DNA of 64,000 nucleotides from Mesorhizobium metallidurans STM 2683 (lineage in GTDB: Bacteria > Pseudomonadota > Alphaproteobacteria > Rhizobiales > Rhizobiaceae): positions 1 through 64,000 of the forward strand of contig NZ_CAUM01000040.1 in the NCBI RefSeq assembly GCF_000350085.1. The letters run 5' to 3'. Both the position numbers and the translations under genes were made by a program. This document shows, piece by piece, positions 15,126-23,763 of this stretch. Each line of letters starts with the position of its first letter. Position 1 is the stretch's first letter. The notes under the pieces are model-generated. The model was not told the DNA's origin. It did no database searches and worked only from the letters and a program-made list of their open reading frames with translations.

Positions 15126-16256
15126 ATGGTCGGGGGAGGCCGCAATGCCTTCATCGGCGCCATCCACCGGCTTGCGATGCGGCTCGACGACCAGATCGAG
15201 TTGGTCGCCGGCGCGCTGTCTTCCGATCCTGAAAACGCGGCCGCATCCGCCGCGGAGATCGGCATCGCCCAGGATCGAAGCTACGCCGACTATCATGCGA
15301 TGGCGCGTGCCGAAGCGGAGCGGCCCGACGGCATCGAAGCCGTCGTCATCGTGACACCCAACCATCTGCACGCGCCGATCGCCACCGCTTTCCTCGAAGC
15401 CGGCATCGACGTCATCTGCGACAAGCCGCTGTCGACGACGCTCAGCGAGGCCGAAGCGCTGGTGGCGCTGGCGCGGGCGAAAAACCGCAAATTCGTCGTC
15501 ACGCTCAACAACACCGGCTACGCCATGGTGCGGCAGGCACGCGAAATGGTGGCCGCCGGCGAACTCGGCCGCATCGTCTCCGTCCATGCCGCCTATATCC
15601 AGGACTGGCTGACACTGCCGATCGATGCGCAGGGCCAGAAGCAGGCGGAATGGCGCACCGACCCGGCGCGGGCCGGGCAATCGGCGGTGCTGGCCGACAT
15701 CGGCGTGCACGCCTTCAACCTGGCGAGTTTTATCTCGGGCTGCGAGGCTGAAGCGGTTTCGGCCGACCTGTTCACCGCCGTGCCAGGGCGGCGGCTCGAC
15801 GACAATGCGCATGTTCTGATGCGCTGGACGGGCGGCGCGCGCGGCACCATCCTGGCCAGCCAGACATCGCCCGGCCACTACAACGATCTCTCCGTGCGCA
15901 TCTATGGCGACAAGGCCGGGCTCGAATGGTCTGGCGCGCGGCCGGAAGAGCTGCGCTTCTCCAGATATGGCGAGGAAACGCGCACGCTGGTGCGCGGCGG
16001 CCATGGCTCGACCGAGGCAAGCCGGCGGGTATCGCGCATGCCGGCAGCGCATCCGGAAGGCTATATCGAGGCCTTCGCCAATTTCTACCGCGATGCCGCA
16101 GATATCATCCGCGTCCATCGCTCGGGCGGCGCGGTCGATCCGGCGTTGGTCGCCCAGGTGCCCGACGTCGTCGACGGCGCACGCGGCGTGAAGTTCGTCG
16201 CGGCGGCCGTCGTTTCAAGTTCCGCCGGCGGGGCGTGGACGCCTGCCTTGTTTTAG
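15126..16256 (+). CDS. Gfo/Idh/MocA oxidoreductase, start probably frameshifted
   Basis: The 376 residues readable from ATG 15126 begin MVGGGRNAFIGAIHRLAMRL, which is already inside the first beta strand and dinucleotide-binding turn. VIVTPNHLHAPIA and ICDKPLSTTL follow; the latter carries the catalytic Lys of the family. A good Shine-Dalgarno (GGTGGAGGAG) instead stands before ATG 15082, whose frame reads MVYAVADGSMRQR and then goes out of phase. One base added near 15119 would join it to LGMVGGGRNAF, the normal N-terminus. So the gene probably starts at 15082 and carries a single-base deletion or a sequence error. It would oxidise a sugar derivative of the neighbouring pathway. Confidence 0.82.
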   Translation: MVGGGRNAFIGAIHRLAMRLDDQIELVAGALSSDPENAAASAAEIGIAQDRSYADYHAMARAEAERPDGIEAVVIVTPNHLHAPIATAFLEAGIDVICDKPLSTTLSEAEALVALARAKNRKFVVTLNNTGYAMVRQAREMVAAGELGRIVSVHAAYIQDWLTLPIDAQGQKQAEWRTDPARAGQSAVLADIGVHAFNLASFISGCEAEAVSADLFTAVPGRRLDDNAHVLMRWTGGARGTILASQTSPGHYNDLSVRIYGDKAGLEWSGARPEELRFSRYGEETRTLVRGGHGSTEASRRVSRMPAAHPEGYIEAFANFYRDAADIIRVHRSGGAVDPALVAQVPDVVDGARGVKFVAAAVVSSSAGGAWTPALF

Positions 16257-16404
16257 AGTCTGGTTTTCAAATCCATCAGTTCCGCAGACACGCCAAGCAA
16301 GCAGCGGACAACGATGTCGTGAACTGACATGGGTTGACTCGATTGTCTGATTGCCTAAGTAGCGAGGAGAAAGATGGGGCGAGGCGCAAAATCCGATAGA
16401 CGGT

Positions 16405-16902
16405 ATGAGATTTTCCCGCATGCGAAAGCTCGCCCTGCTTTTTCTGTCGGCCATCACTGCCGTCTTGTCTTCCTGCGTGATCCCTGACGACACGTCGAGC
16501 GTTGCGAAGGAAGATGCTACGGCAGCGGCAGCCCGCAAAGAGATGATCGGCCTAAGCGAGGCAGACGTTCGAATGTGCGCCGGGTTTCCGACTGCCACGG
16601 CGGATGCAGATAAATCAGGCCGGATCTGGACCTATCAGCGCGTTGTTCAACGCGGCAATCTCAACATCGTGATCCCAACTTTGGCCGTGGGCGCGATCCC
16701 GGCGGTTGGAGGTTCTCTCAATGTCGCTCCTGGCGGCTATTGCAACACGCAAATTCGAATGATTGACGGCCGTGTTGCCGAGGTTGCCTACGCAGGCGAC
16801 AACAACCTGCCGAACAATCGCGACGCGCTCTGTGTCAGCACGGTAGACGCCTGCGTGGCATATGCCCGCCAGCGCAGTCAAAAGGCGTCCAGGTTCAGGT
16901 GA
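16405..16902 (+). CDS. Hypothetical lipoprotein
   Basis: The 165-residue product starts MRFSRMRKLALLFLSAITAV and reaches an LSSC lipobox at residues 21-24, so it is a predicted lipoprotein. The mature part has a GLSEADVRMCAGFPT segment, a YQRVVQRGNLN strand and four more cysteines, and resembles small outer-membrane assembly (SmpA-like) domains in having an early 'GLSEADV...G.P' pattern; that likeness is an inference. It stands alone between the Gfo/Idh gene and the DUF4010 gene. TTGACT at 16334 may be part of its promoter. Confidence 0.65.
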   Translation: MRFSRMRKLALLFLSAITAVLSSCVIPDDTSSVAKEDATAAAARKEMIGLSEADVRMCAGFPTATADADKSGRIWTYQRVVQRGNLNIVIPTLAVGAIPAVGGSLNVAPGGYCNTQIRMIDGRVAEVAYAGDNNLPNNRDALCVSTVDACVAYARQRSQKASRFR

Positions 16903-17051
16903 CGGGGAGCGTAGGGGATCCAGTGCAGCATCGCCAATACGGGCTGAGACAGCTTGGGCGGCCAAGGCTGGTGGAGCGCGCGCACCAATCCGCAGTTGGT
17001 CATATACAGCAGCCGATCCGCATCAAAGGGGGCTTGGTAGTTCCTGCACTG

Positions 17052-18302
17052 TCAGAAGTTCGGTAGCAGCATGGCGCAGTAGCCGGCGACTGCAGCGATC
17101 AGGGTCGCTACAACCAACGGCAACCAGAACCTGACCGGGCCGGCAAATATTGCCAGCGAGACGCGACCGATCGCGTTTGCCGCAAGCGCCGCGAGCACCG
17201 CCTGGCCCACGGTCTCGACAGGGACCGACTGCTTGACCAGGCGCAACGCGCTGAGCACCGAGACATCGACATCGAACGTGCCTGCAAGCGCCGAGCTCGC
17301 CAGCAGGCCGCGTCCGCCGAATTGAGCAGCCAACGCAGCGCTCGCGGTCGCCACGACCGCAAAGAGCAAAGCGAAGAGCAGCAACGGGACCAGTTCGAAT
17401 GGATTGCGTGCCAGTGCGCCGCTCTTTTGATCTTCGCCGGCGCGAGCCAAAAGGAACGCTCCGCAGGCCGCGAAGACGAGCGCCGCGCCGATCGCGGGGA
17501 TGCCGACCGTGACGAATACGCTTGGCTCGATGAGCAGAACCACGGCGCAAACGCGCAACACCGAAACCATCGCCGCCAGCGAAGCGGCGCCGGCAAGCGG
17601 CAGAGGATTGCTTGCCGACATGGCGTTGCGGGCAAGCGCCACGGTCACGGCGGTGGACGAGACGATTGCACCTGTGAGCGAGCTGACGAGCAGACCGCGC
17701 GTGGTTCCGAGGACACGAACGGCGACATAGCCAGCGAACGATATCGACGCCATCAGCACCGTGAGGAACCAGACCTCCCATGGATTGAAACCGCCCCACG
17801 GGTCCAGCGTCCGGTTTGGCAGCAAGGGCAAAACGATCGCGGTCATCACCGCCAGGATCAGCGCCGAACGAAGTTCGACCCAGGTCAAGCGCTTCAGAAG
17901 GCCATGCAGGATCTCGCGACTGGCAAGGACCGCCGCGAGTGCTGCCCCTCCGGCAGCCGCGGCCCGGTAATCGCCGGAGACGGAAAGGGCGCCGAGTGCG
18001 AACACGCCAAGGGCCGCTATGACTGCGGTAACGCTGAAATCCTTGTCATGGGCAGCCTCGCGCGCCTTGTACCAGGCGAAAATTGCGGCGAAGGCGATGA
18101 ACCCGCCGACCAGCACGGAAACAGCGTCGAACGCACCGGCCAGCGCTGCGAGAATACCGCCGAGCAGACCGGATATGCCGAACGTTCGAATACCGGCCGT
18201 CCGGCTGTGATCGGGCGCGTCCCGTTCGCGCCAGCCGCGCTCCAATCCGACAAGCAGGCCTATTGCCAGCGCGAGCCCGAGCCGGGCGATGAGCGAATCC
18301 AT
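17052..18302 (-). CDS. MgtC/SapB-DUF4010 family membrane protein
   Basis: The 416-residue protein has about a dozen membrane segments. The N-terminal part matches the MgtC/SapB pattern (LGLALAIGLLVGLERGWRER, and RTAGIRTFGISGLLGGI near 35-51) and the C-terminal two-thirds matches DUF4010. Members are linked to magnesium or other ion stress, but their transport role is unsettled. The start at 18302 fits the family's N-terminus. The gene lies next to the trxC pseudogene on the same strand, 12 bp beyond its stop. Confidence 0.85.
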   Translation of the reverse strand: MDSLIARLGLALAIGLLVGLERGWRERDAPDHSRTAGIRTFGISGLLGGILAALAGAFDAVSVLVGGFIAFAAIFAWYKAREAAHDKDFSVTAVIAALGVFALGALSVSGDYRAAAAGGAALAAVLASREILHGLLKRLTWVELRSALILAVMTAIVLPLLPNRTLDPWGGFNPWEVWFLTVLMASISFAGYVAVRVLGTTRGLLVSSLTGAIVSSTAVTVALARNAMSASNPLPLAGAASLAAMVSVLRVCAVVLLIEPSVFVTVGIPAIGAALVFAACGAFLLARAGEDQKSGALARNPFELVPLLLFALLFAVVATASAALAAQFGGRGLLASSALAGTFDVDVSVLSALRLVKQSVPVETVGQAVLAALAANAIGRVSLAIFAGPVRFWLPLVVATLIAAVAGYCAMLLPNF

Positions 18303-18314
18303 GTCTGGCGGCCT

Positions 18315-18757
18315 TCAGGTGGCGGCCATCGGCAGATGGTTGCGAACCCACCTGACGATCTGCCCCGTTGTCATCGCGCCGGATGTGCGCGGCACCCCAC
18401 GTCCGCCGCGGAAGAGGGTCGGGATGCCGCGAATGCCGGGCCTGGCTGCAACGGCCTGTTCATTATCGGAATTGAGTTTGATCATGCGAACACCCGTTTC
18501 CAGTTCGTTTGCTGCCGCTTGACAGGCCGGCACCGTCATCGTTCGGGGGTCGCACCAGCGCGCCCGGACTTCGACGGCAGGGACGCTGCTGCGCTTGATC
18601 TGATGATCGAAAATCTGGGCGTCGACGTCCGGATGGCCCGAGAACAGCTTGCTGCCGAAGTTTCCGCATTTCGCGTCCCGGCGGTGCGTGCCGGCGGCAG
18701 GCGGTTGACCCCGCCGCATTTGCCGCAAACCACCAGATTTTCCTGTGCCATGGCCAT
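18315..18757 (-). pseudogene. trxC: Thioredoxin 2 (trxC) pseudogene
   Basis: Frame one gives MAMAQENLVVCGKCGGVNRL, the zinc-finger start of TrxC. After a shift near 18677-18680 a second frame gives DAKCGNFGSKLFSGHPDVDA, then KLNSDNEQAVAARPGIRGIP and SGAMTTGQIVRWVR, the rest of TrxC. Further damage is visible: the fourth zinc Cys reads Phe (CGNF), the redox motif WCGPC reads WCDPR, and codons appear lost around HPDVDA and PTLFRGG. So both the reading frame and the chemistry are gone. The gene stands between DUF4010 and a multicopper oxidase remnant. Confidence 0.85.
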
Positions 18758-18827
18758 TCGCCTATTAATATCATCATTTATGTGCGTTGGAGACGGCCTT
18801 CGCCATGTCGGGTGCGTATCGCGGTTG

Positions 18828-18941
18828 GCGAGTGAAAGCTCCTTCTTCGATCACGAGGTTTCGATCGGCGACTGGCTGCTGCACTGCCATATCATCGAGC
18901 ACCAGAAATCGGGGATGACGAGCTATGTCCGGGTGGTGTGA
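18828..18941 (+). pseudogene. Multicopper oxidase C-terminal remnant
   Basis: The last ~37 codons before the TGA at 18939 read ASESSFFDHEVSIGDWLLHC then HIIEHQKSGMTSYVRVV. The HCHxxxHxxxxM pattern is the type 1/type 3 copper ligand block that ends laccase-like multicopper oxidases. No upstream part of such an enzyme exists here, so it is a fragment left after deletion. The spacers on both sides hold nothing recognisable. Confidence 0.8.
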
Positions 18942-19033
18942 AGTGCGCCGAAGGTAAATCGAGGCTGGGTGACCGGCGTCGAGCCACTACATCTGCCGCA
19001 GGTTCGCCTGGGATCAGCGGCCTTTGCGGGGTA

Positions 19034-20965
19034 TCATAGAGCGGGCGGCACATGATCGCTTGCGGAAGGCGTTCCATTGATCGAGGTCATCAGACGCTTG
19101 GCAACCAATATGGAACCGGATTTGGTAAGATGCGCATGGTCCCAGGACAGCGGCTCTTTGATCCCATCATGTTGCGCGGCTGAGATGCATAGGTCGCCGC
19201 TGCAAAGGAGATCGAGCAGAGAGTGGAACGATGTATTCTCGATGCCGTCCACTGCGTCGGCCACGCGGCGGTCTGAATCTCGAAGCCACGATAGCAGACC
19301 GGCATCGACGCGAGTGGTCATCCCCAATTGCAAGTCCTGACCCGCGCCAACCATGCGATCGGGCAGCGTCGGTCGCCATTGAGGCACCCCGCCAATGATG
19401 TAGATGGGTGCATCCGGCGAGATCCGCCGAATGGCATCTATCGTCGCCTGAAATGCGGATTTGTAGTCGAGACGGTGGGCCGCCCAGTCGGCGTGGATAA
19501 AAATCCGCTGATAGTGCCCGGTTTCAAGCGATGCCATGACGGCCTGGTTTATTGCCGCGCAGCGAGGATCACCGTTAGCGTCGAGCGGCGGACAGCGCGA
19601 CGCCGTAAACTGGGCGAGGCCACCCGGCAATTTCGCGCGCAGACCTGGTGCCAGAGCCGCGGCGTGCGAGTCTCCCCAGATCAAGGACTGTCCGGCGGCA
19701 CAGTCGGGTGAGAATTCCTCCGCCCCCTGATCGAGATCCAGGAAGCATGACCTCTCCCGATAGAGGCCGGATCTTTCATAGGCCTTGAAGGCCATGATCT
19801 CGCGCTGTTGATCGGATAGCCAGTAATCGAAGCCGTCCGCCCGGTCGATGGTGGTGCCGATCCCTGCAAGCAAGATCAGCGACAGCGTCGCCGGGGCGAG
19901 TAACCTTCCTTGTGGCATCAGGCGGCCTGCGCCCCCGGCGCGGAAGGGCCGTTCAACGAAACGCCAAGTCAGGGCCGCCAGAACGAATGAAAGCCCGAGC
20001 AATCCCGTAATTGCCCAGCCACTCAATTCCGCAGGAGCGAGAATCCCGGCAAAGGCGAATAGCGGCTGGTGCCACAGATAGAGACTGTAGCTGATGAGGC
20101 CGATCCCGACCGGGACAGGGTTCGATAGAAGTATGGCCGTCGGCGTCCCCTTCGTCGCGAACAGGATGATCAATACCGCCCCGCCGACCGGGAGCAACGC
20201 ATAGGCGGAAGGGAACGGGGTTGCCGGATCATAGTAGAAGACGGACACGAGGATCATCACCAACCCCATCGCCGCCAATGCCGACCCGTATCGCCGTTTG
20301 GTCATCTCCGGCGCGAAGGCGCACAATGCGCCCGCCATCAATTCCCAGGCGCGCGTGGGCGCCAGATAGAAATTCGCCAAAGGGTCGTTTCTCCAGGCCC
20401 ATTCGCCGAGCAGAAAACTGGCAATTCCGACCAGGGCGATCGAGACCACTGTCGCCTTCCTTCCGAACCGGAAAATCAGAAGGAGAGCGATCGGGAAGAC
20501 GAGATAGAACTGTTCTTCAATGGCCAAGCTCCATGTATGGAGCAGCGGCAAGCGGCCAGCGAAGGCATCGAAATAGCCACTGTATCTCCAGAAATGGAAG
20601 TTGGAGACGAAAAGCGCCGTGGCCGAGACACTTTTGCCAAAGCTGGCAAAATCCGCCGGCTGCATAAACAGCCAGGCGAACGGAATGCAGCAAAGCACAA
20701 CGAGCAGCAGTGCCGGCAAAATACGCCTGGCGCGCCTTTCGTAAAATTCGAAGAGGCTGAAACGACCGCTGGTGAGTTCCGCCGCGATGAGCGAGGTGAT
20801 CAAATATCCGCTGACGACAAAAAAGACGTCGACACCGACATAGCCGCCGGAAAAATACGGCACATCAGCGTGGAACAGCAAAACGGGAATGACAGCGATG
20901 GCGCGGAGCCCGTCTATCTCACGACGGTATGCGATGCCCAAGACTATGCCCCCAACTGCCTGCAT
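19034..20965 (-). CDS. Acyltransferase 3 with SGNH domain (OafA/OatA-like)
   Basis: The 643-residue protein has an N-terminal integral membrane acyltransferase domain: YRREIDGLRAIAVIPVLLFH near residue 12 with the conserved His, RRARRILPALL, and HTWSLAIEEQFYL near 142. About ten helices are followed by a periplasmic SGNH hydrolase-like domain with LIWGDSHAAAL and the DHAHLT block near the C-terminus. Such enzymes O-acylate cell-surface polysaccharide or lipopolysaccharide. I prefer ATG 20965 (MQAVGGIVLGIAYRREIDGL) over the frame's first ATG at 21031, because family members start just before the YR-EIDGLRA motif. No polysaccharide gene cluster surrounds it. Confidence 0.85.
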   Translation of the reverse strand: MQAVGGIVLGIAYRREIDGLRAIAVIPVLLFHADVPYFSGGYVGVDVFFVVSGYLITSLIAAELTSGRFSLFEFYERRARRILPALLLVVLCCIPFAWLFMQPADFASFGKSVSATALFVSNFHFWRYSGYFDAFAGRLPLLHTWSLAIEEQFYLVFPIALLLIFRFGRKATVVSIALVGIASFLLGEWAWRNDPLANFYLAPTRAWELMAGALCAFAPEMTKRRYGSALAAMGLVMILVSVFYYDPATPFPSAYALLPVGGAVLIILFATKGTPTAILLSNPVPVGIGLISYSLYLWHQPLFAFAGILAPAELSGWAITGLLGLSFVLAALTWRFVERPFRAGGAGRLMPQGRLLAPATLSLILLAGIGTTIDRADGFDYWLSDQQREIMAFKAYERSGLYRERSCFLDLDQGAEEFSPDCAAGQSLIWGDSHAAALAPGLRAKLPGGLAQFTASRCPPLDANGDPRCAAINQAVMASLETGHYQRIFIHADWAAHRLDYKSAFQATIDAIRRISPDAPIYIIGGVPQWRPTLPDRMVGAGQDLQLGMTTRVDAGLLSWLRDSDRRVADAVDGIENTSFHSLLDLLCSGDLCISAAQHDGIKEPLSWDHAHLTKSGSILVAKRLMTSINGTPSASDHVPPAL

Positions 20966-21321
20966 GGTTGCACGGCATTTCACAAGGCCAAGTGGGCGTT
21001 GAGGCCGCACTGCTGGCGTTGCCGGCGGCATTTTGCCGCCAAATGGTTAGGAGGAGGTGTCTGTTTAGGCGCTACACGTGGATTGTCCGCGCGACTGGCA
21101 CATGGATCGACCAGGTCGGACCTAAGCGAAAACCGGCGGCAACAAATCAGCCGAGGGGACACAAGTAATCCGGCCTACTTAATGGCTCAGGCACTCGCTG
21201 CTATGCGGTAAAGCATTGCTCTTCATCCGTTCGGCCGATGCGCCTGGTCATGGCAAGTGAGATTTACAATTCGCAAGTGTTGCCGTGAGCCCGATCTTTT
21301 TGGATGAAAGACTGAAAAAAA
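20966..21321. other. Intergenic stretch without a recognised gene
   Basis: About 350 bases separate the acyltransferase start from the VanZ-like gene. Short open frames here have no Shine-Dalgarno or recognisable product. The stretch presumably holds the promoters of the two divergent genes, but I see no convincing -35/-10 pair or repeat. Confidence 0.4.
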
Positions 21322-21720
21322 TTGTCGCATGTAGGAACATCTGTCATCACAGCAAGAATTGCTTTTCTGGCCACCCTGGCAGGCGTTCTCCTGCTGACCG
21401 TTTCGCCTGGGTGGCTTCTGCAGATGTCTGGCATCGCCATCACCCTTGGTCATGACAAACTCAATCACGCCGCTGCGTTTGCCGCACTGGTGGCCATCGG
21501 ATATTTTGCCTGGCCGGGACACAGGGCAAAGCTGACTGTTCTCCTGGTTCTGACCGCCGCCGCGATCGAAGGTCTTCAGGGCTTGCAAATCATTGGGCGT
21601 AACCGGGATGCCTGGGACTGGGCCGCCGGCTGTGTCGGCATGGCGTGTGGGTTACAAATCGCGAACTGGACAAGCAATTTTGCCGGCTTCCTGAGATACG
21701 ACAAGCGCACATCCCTGTAG
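21322..21720 (+). CDS. VanZ-like small membrane protein
   Basis: The 132-residue frame contains three to four hydrophobic segments and the pattern LGHDKLNHAAAFAALVAIGY near residue 42, which is the 'DK..H...Y..L' block of VanZ-like proteins. A later ALEG/EGLQ block is seen as AAIEGLQGLQIIGRNRDAWD near residue 80. VanZ-like proteins are small inner-membrane proteins of mostly unknown role. The only start near the N-terminus is TTG at 21322; no ATG precedes the first hydrophobic segment, so the start is tentative. Confidence 0.6.
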   Translation: MSHVGTSVITARIAFLATLAGVLLLTVSPGWLLQMSGIAITLGHDKLNHAAAFAALVAIGYFAWPGHRAKLTVLLVLTAAAIEGLQGLQIIGRNRDAWDWAAGCVGMACGLQIANWTSNFAGFLRYDKRTSL

Positions 21721-21722
21721 CT

Positions 21723-22013
21723 TTAAGCGGTACCGTCCGTCTCACTTTCCCTATCCAGCGTCCGGACCGGCGGATGGGGATTGGTTTCCAGCCACTCGCG
21801 CAACACGATTAGAACAAGCTCCGTTCGACCGATCTTCATCTCGGTGGCGATCGAGTCGAGTGCATCCGCCGTCGCGGGCTCAAGCGAAATACCGGAGACG
21901 TTCCTGAGCACCAATGCTGCCCGGCGAAGGACAATTTGCAAATCGCCACGTGAGACCTCAGTGATGCGATCCGCAGCGCTTTCCAGTTCTTTGGCGATGG
22001 ACAGGCGGGTCAT
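21723..22013 (-). CDS. Small protein, ribbon-helix-helix-like
   Basis: The 96-residue product starts MTRLSIAKELESAADRITEV. Its middle, ALDSIATEMKIGRTELVLIV followed by LREWLE, resembles the helix-turn of ribbon-helix-helix DNA-binding or antitoxin-like proteins, but no partner toxin gene is adjacent. It ends two bases from the stop of the convergent VanZ-like gene. I prefer ATG 22013, with GAGTGG just upstream, over GTG 22025. Function unknown. Confidence 0.5.
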   Translation of the reverse strand: MTRLSIAKELESAADRITEVSRGDLQIVLRRAALVLRNVSGISLEPATADALDSIATEMKIGRTELVLIVLREWLETNPHPPVRTLDRESETDGTA

Positions 22014-22269
22014 GTCGATGTCCACTCAAGTTGCATGGGCGATGATGCTGTCAATCAAACGAAGATTCGACGGATTTGCTTCCTGACTCTTTCCATCTTT
22101 CGTAACGCGTAATCGGGAATTTCTGGCACAGGATGAGAATGTGCAGGCGTAACGATTTTTTCAGAGAGCGCTGAGCAGCCCGCCGTCATTCTCAAATACG
22201 GTGGCAAAAAGCAGAAGTTTCACTGAAAGTTGGCCGGCGCCAGTGGGAGGAAAGCTTGGGGTTGGCGCT

Positions 22270-22542
22270 TTAGTACCGGTCGTTTGCGGCCCTGACACGG
22301 GTATAACCGAACAGGCGGGGCGGATTGCGCACCAACTGCACGACCGCGGGAGGTCTTACGCGGCTCCTCTGGCCCTCTGCGAAGGCGAGGGCGAAGGATT
22401 TCAGCACGAATGAGTATGTGCGTTCTTCGTCATCCTCACTCACGCGAACGATCCATTCGCCGTCGGCCTCGAACACTTCAACACGGATTCCCCCGCCAAA
22501 GCTGGCCAGATAACCACGGACATCGCGCTGGGGATTAGGCAC
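22270..22542 (-). CDS. Hypothetical 90-residue protein
   Basis: The product begins at GTG 22542, preceded by GGGAGG at eight to nine bases. It reads as a compact alternating strand pattern (IRVEVFEADGEWIVRVSEDD, then ERTYSFVLKSFALAFAEGQR) with a basic tail. I recognise no family. The good Shine-Dalgarno and the absence of a competing frame support it as real. Confidence 0.5.
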   Translation of the reverse strand: MPNPQRDVRGYLASFGGGIRVEVFEADGEWIVRVSEDDEERTYSFVLKSFALAFAEGQRSRVRPPAVVQLVRNPPRLFGYTRVRAANDRY

Positions 22543-22762
22543 CGATTTTTCCTCCCGCCTGAACGAACGGGTATTATGCCTAGCCTGTCTCCTTCAATTA
22601 TCTATGACATAGCTCACATTGTTTTCTCGCGGTCCAAGCTCGGTGGCCCCAGGGATCGCTGCGGTAACGGCTCGCCCTCTCAGCAGAAGTGGGGAAGAAA
22701 GTGGAATAGGCTTTGCCTACTTTGCAAAACCATTTGAAATCATGATGTTATGACAAATCCGC

Positions 22763-22838
<76 letters not shown>

Positions 22839-22855
22839 GTCCAGCGGATGGCGCA

Positions 22856-22883
22856 TTTATCGGGCGCGGCGGTTTGCTGTCAA
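22856..22883 (-). promoter_or_regulatory. Promoter of tRNA-Ala
   Basis: On the minus strand TTGACA (22878-22883) and GATAAA (22856-22861) are separated by 16 bases and lie about 17 bases upstream of the tRNA 5' end, as expected for a strong housekeeping promoter. Confidence 0.6.
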
Positions 22884-22999
22884 GGCTGGGTTTTGCGCAA
22901 ACGGCCTCGTTTCAGCCATCGGATTCGGCATGCGGCGGAAGCCGGCTCTTGCCGGTTTGGCGCGCAATGGCTACATGTCGGCAACAATTGGAGACCGGC

Positions 23000-23290
23000 A
23001 TGATCGCCCTCATTCAAACCATCGTCATGGCGCTTGACCTTTATTGGTGGATCATCATCGCCTCGGCGATTTTTTCCTGGCTCTATGCCTTCAACGTCGT
23101 CAACTCGCGCAACCAGTTCGTCGGCAGCGTTGGCAACATGCTGTTCAGGCTGACCGAACCGGCGTTGCGGCCGATCCGCCGCTTCATGCCCGACCTCGGC
23201 GGTATCGACATCTCGCCGATCATCCTGCTGCTGATCATCTTCTTCATTCGGCAGTTCCTGCTCACCACCGTGGTGTCGCTGGTCGTCTGA
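23000..23290 (+). CDS. YggT family membrane protein
   Basis: The 96-residue protein has two hydrophobic segments and the YggT signature: [20 protein letters not shown] near residue 15, [14 protein letters not shown] near residue 49, and [18 protein letters not shown] near residue 66. YggT proteins are small inner-membrane proteins connected with ion homeostasis or envelope organisation in other bacteria. The ATG at 23000 follows GGAGACC. The DUF167 gene starts 8 bp after the stop; YggT followed by DUF167 is a common bacterial gene pair. Confidence 0.9.
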   Translation: MIALIQTIVMALDLYWWIIIASAIFSWLYAFNVVNSRNQFVGSVGNMLFRLTEPALRPIRRFMPDLGGIDISPIILLLIIFFIRQFLLTTVVSLVV

Positions 23291-23298
23291 GCTATCCG

Positions 23299-23613
23299 AT
23301 GAGCACGCCGTTTCGCAGGCGTGACGACGGCGTCGACCTGTTCGTCCGGCTGACGCCAAAGGCAGCGATGGACAGGCTGGAAGGCATCGAGACGGCTTCA
23401 GACGGGCGAAGCCATCTCAAGGCCCGCGTCCGCGCCGTGCCGGAAAACGGCGCCGCCAATCAAGCACTGGAAAGGCTGGTCGCCAAGGCGCTGGGCGTGC
23501 CGGCCTCTGCCGTGTCGGTTGTCGCCGGCGGCACCGCTCGGCTGAAGACACTGCGTATTTCCGGCGATCCGGTGGCGCTGGCGAGAAGTATCGAGCTGCT
23601 CGGCAGCGCCTGA
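23299..23613 (+). CDS. DUF167/UPF0235 (YggU) family protein
   Basis: The 104-residue product has the family pattern LFVRLTPKAAMDRLEGIETA near residue 14, LKARVRAVPENGAANQALERL near 39, and SVVAGGTARLKTLRISGD near 71, the usual length and order. The function of the family is unknown. It follows the YggT gene with a spacing that suggests one transcript. Confidence 0.9.
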   Translation: MSTPFRRRDDGVDLFVRLTPKAAMDRLEGIETASDGRSHLKARVRAVPENGAANQALERLVAKALGVPASAVSVVAGGTARLKTLRISGDPVALARSIELLGSA

Positions 23614-23632
23614 GACGCCTCATTCCTTGCGC

Positions 23633-23760
23633 ACCCCTCTGTTCTGCCGAACATCTCCCCAGCGTTCCCTCCCCCTTGTGGGGAGGGTTAGGGTGGGGGT
23701 CCATCTTCGCAAGAATCCAAATACGAGGACCCTGTCCTCAAGGGAGATTGGCAGCTTCGG
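23633..23760. repeat. Family B repeat nested in a family A element
   Basis: The left end (CACCCCTCTGTTCTGCCGAA, CATCTCCCC) and the right end (AGGGAGATTGGCAGCTTCGG) are the two sides of a family A inner hairpin. Between them, from about 23661 to 23741, lies a family B copy nearly identical to the one at 75-140. The order is best explained by B having moved into the hairpin loop of A. Confidence 0.7.
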
Positions 23761-23763
23761 CGT

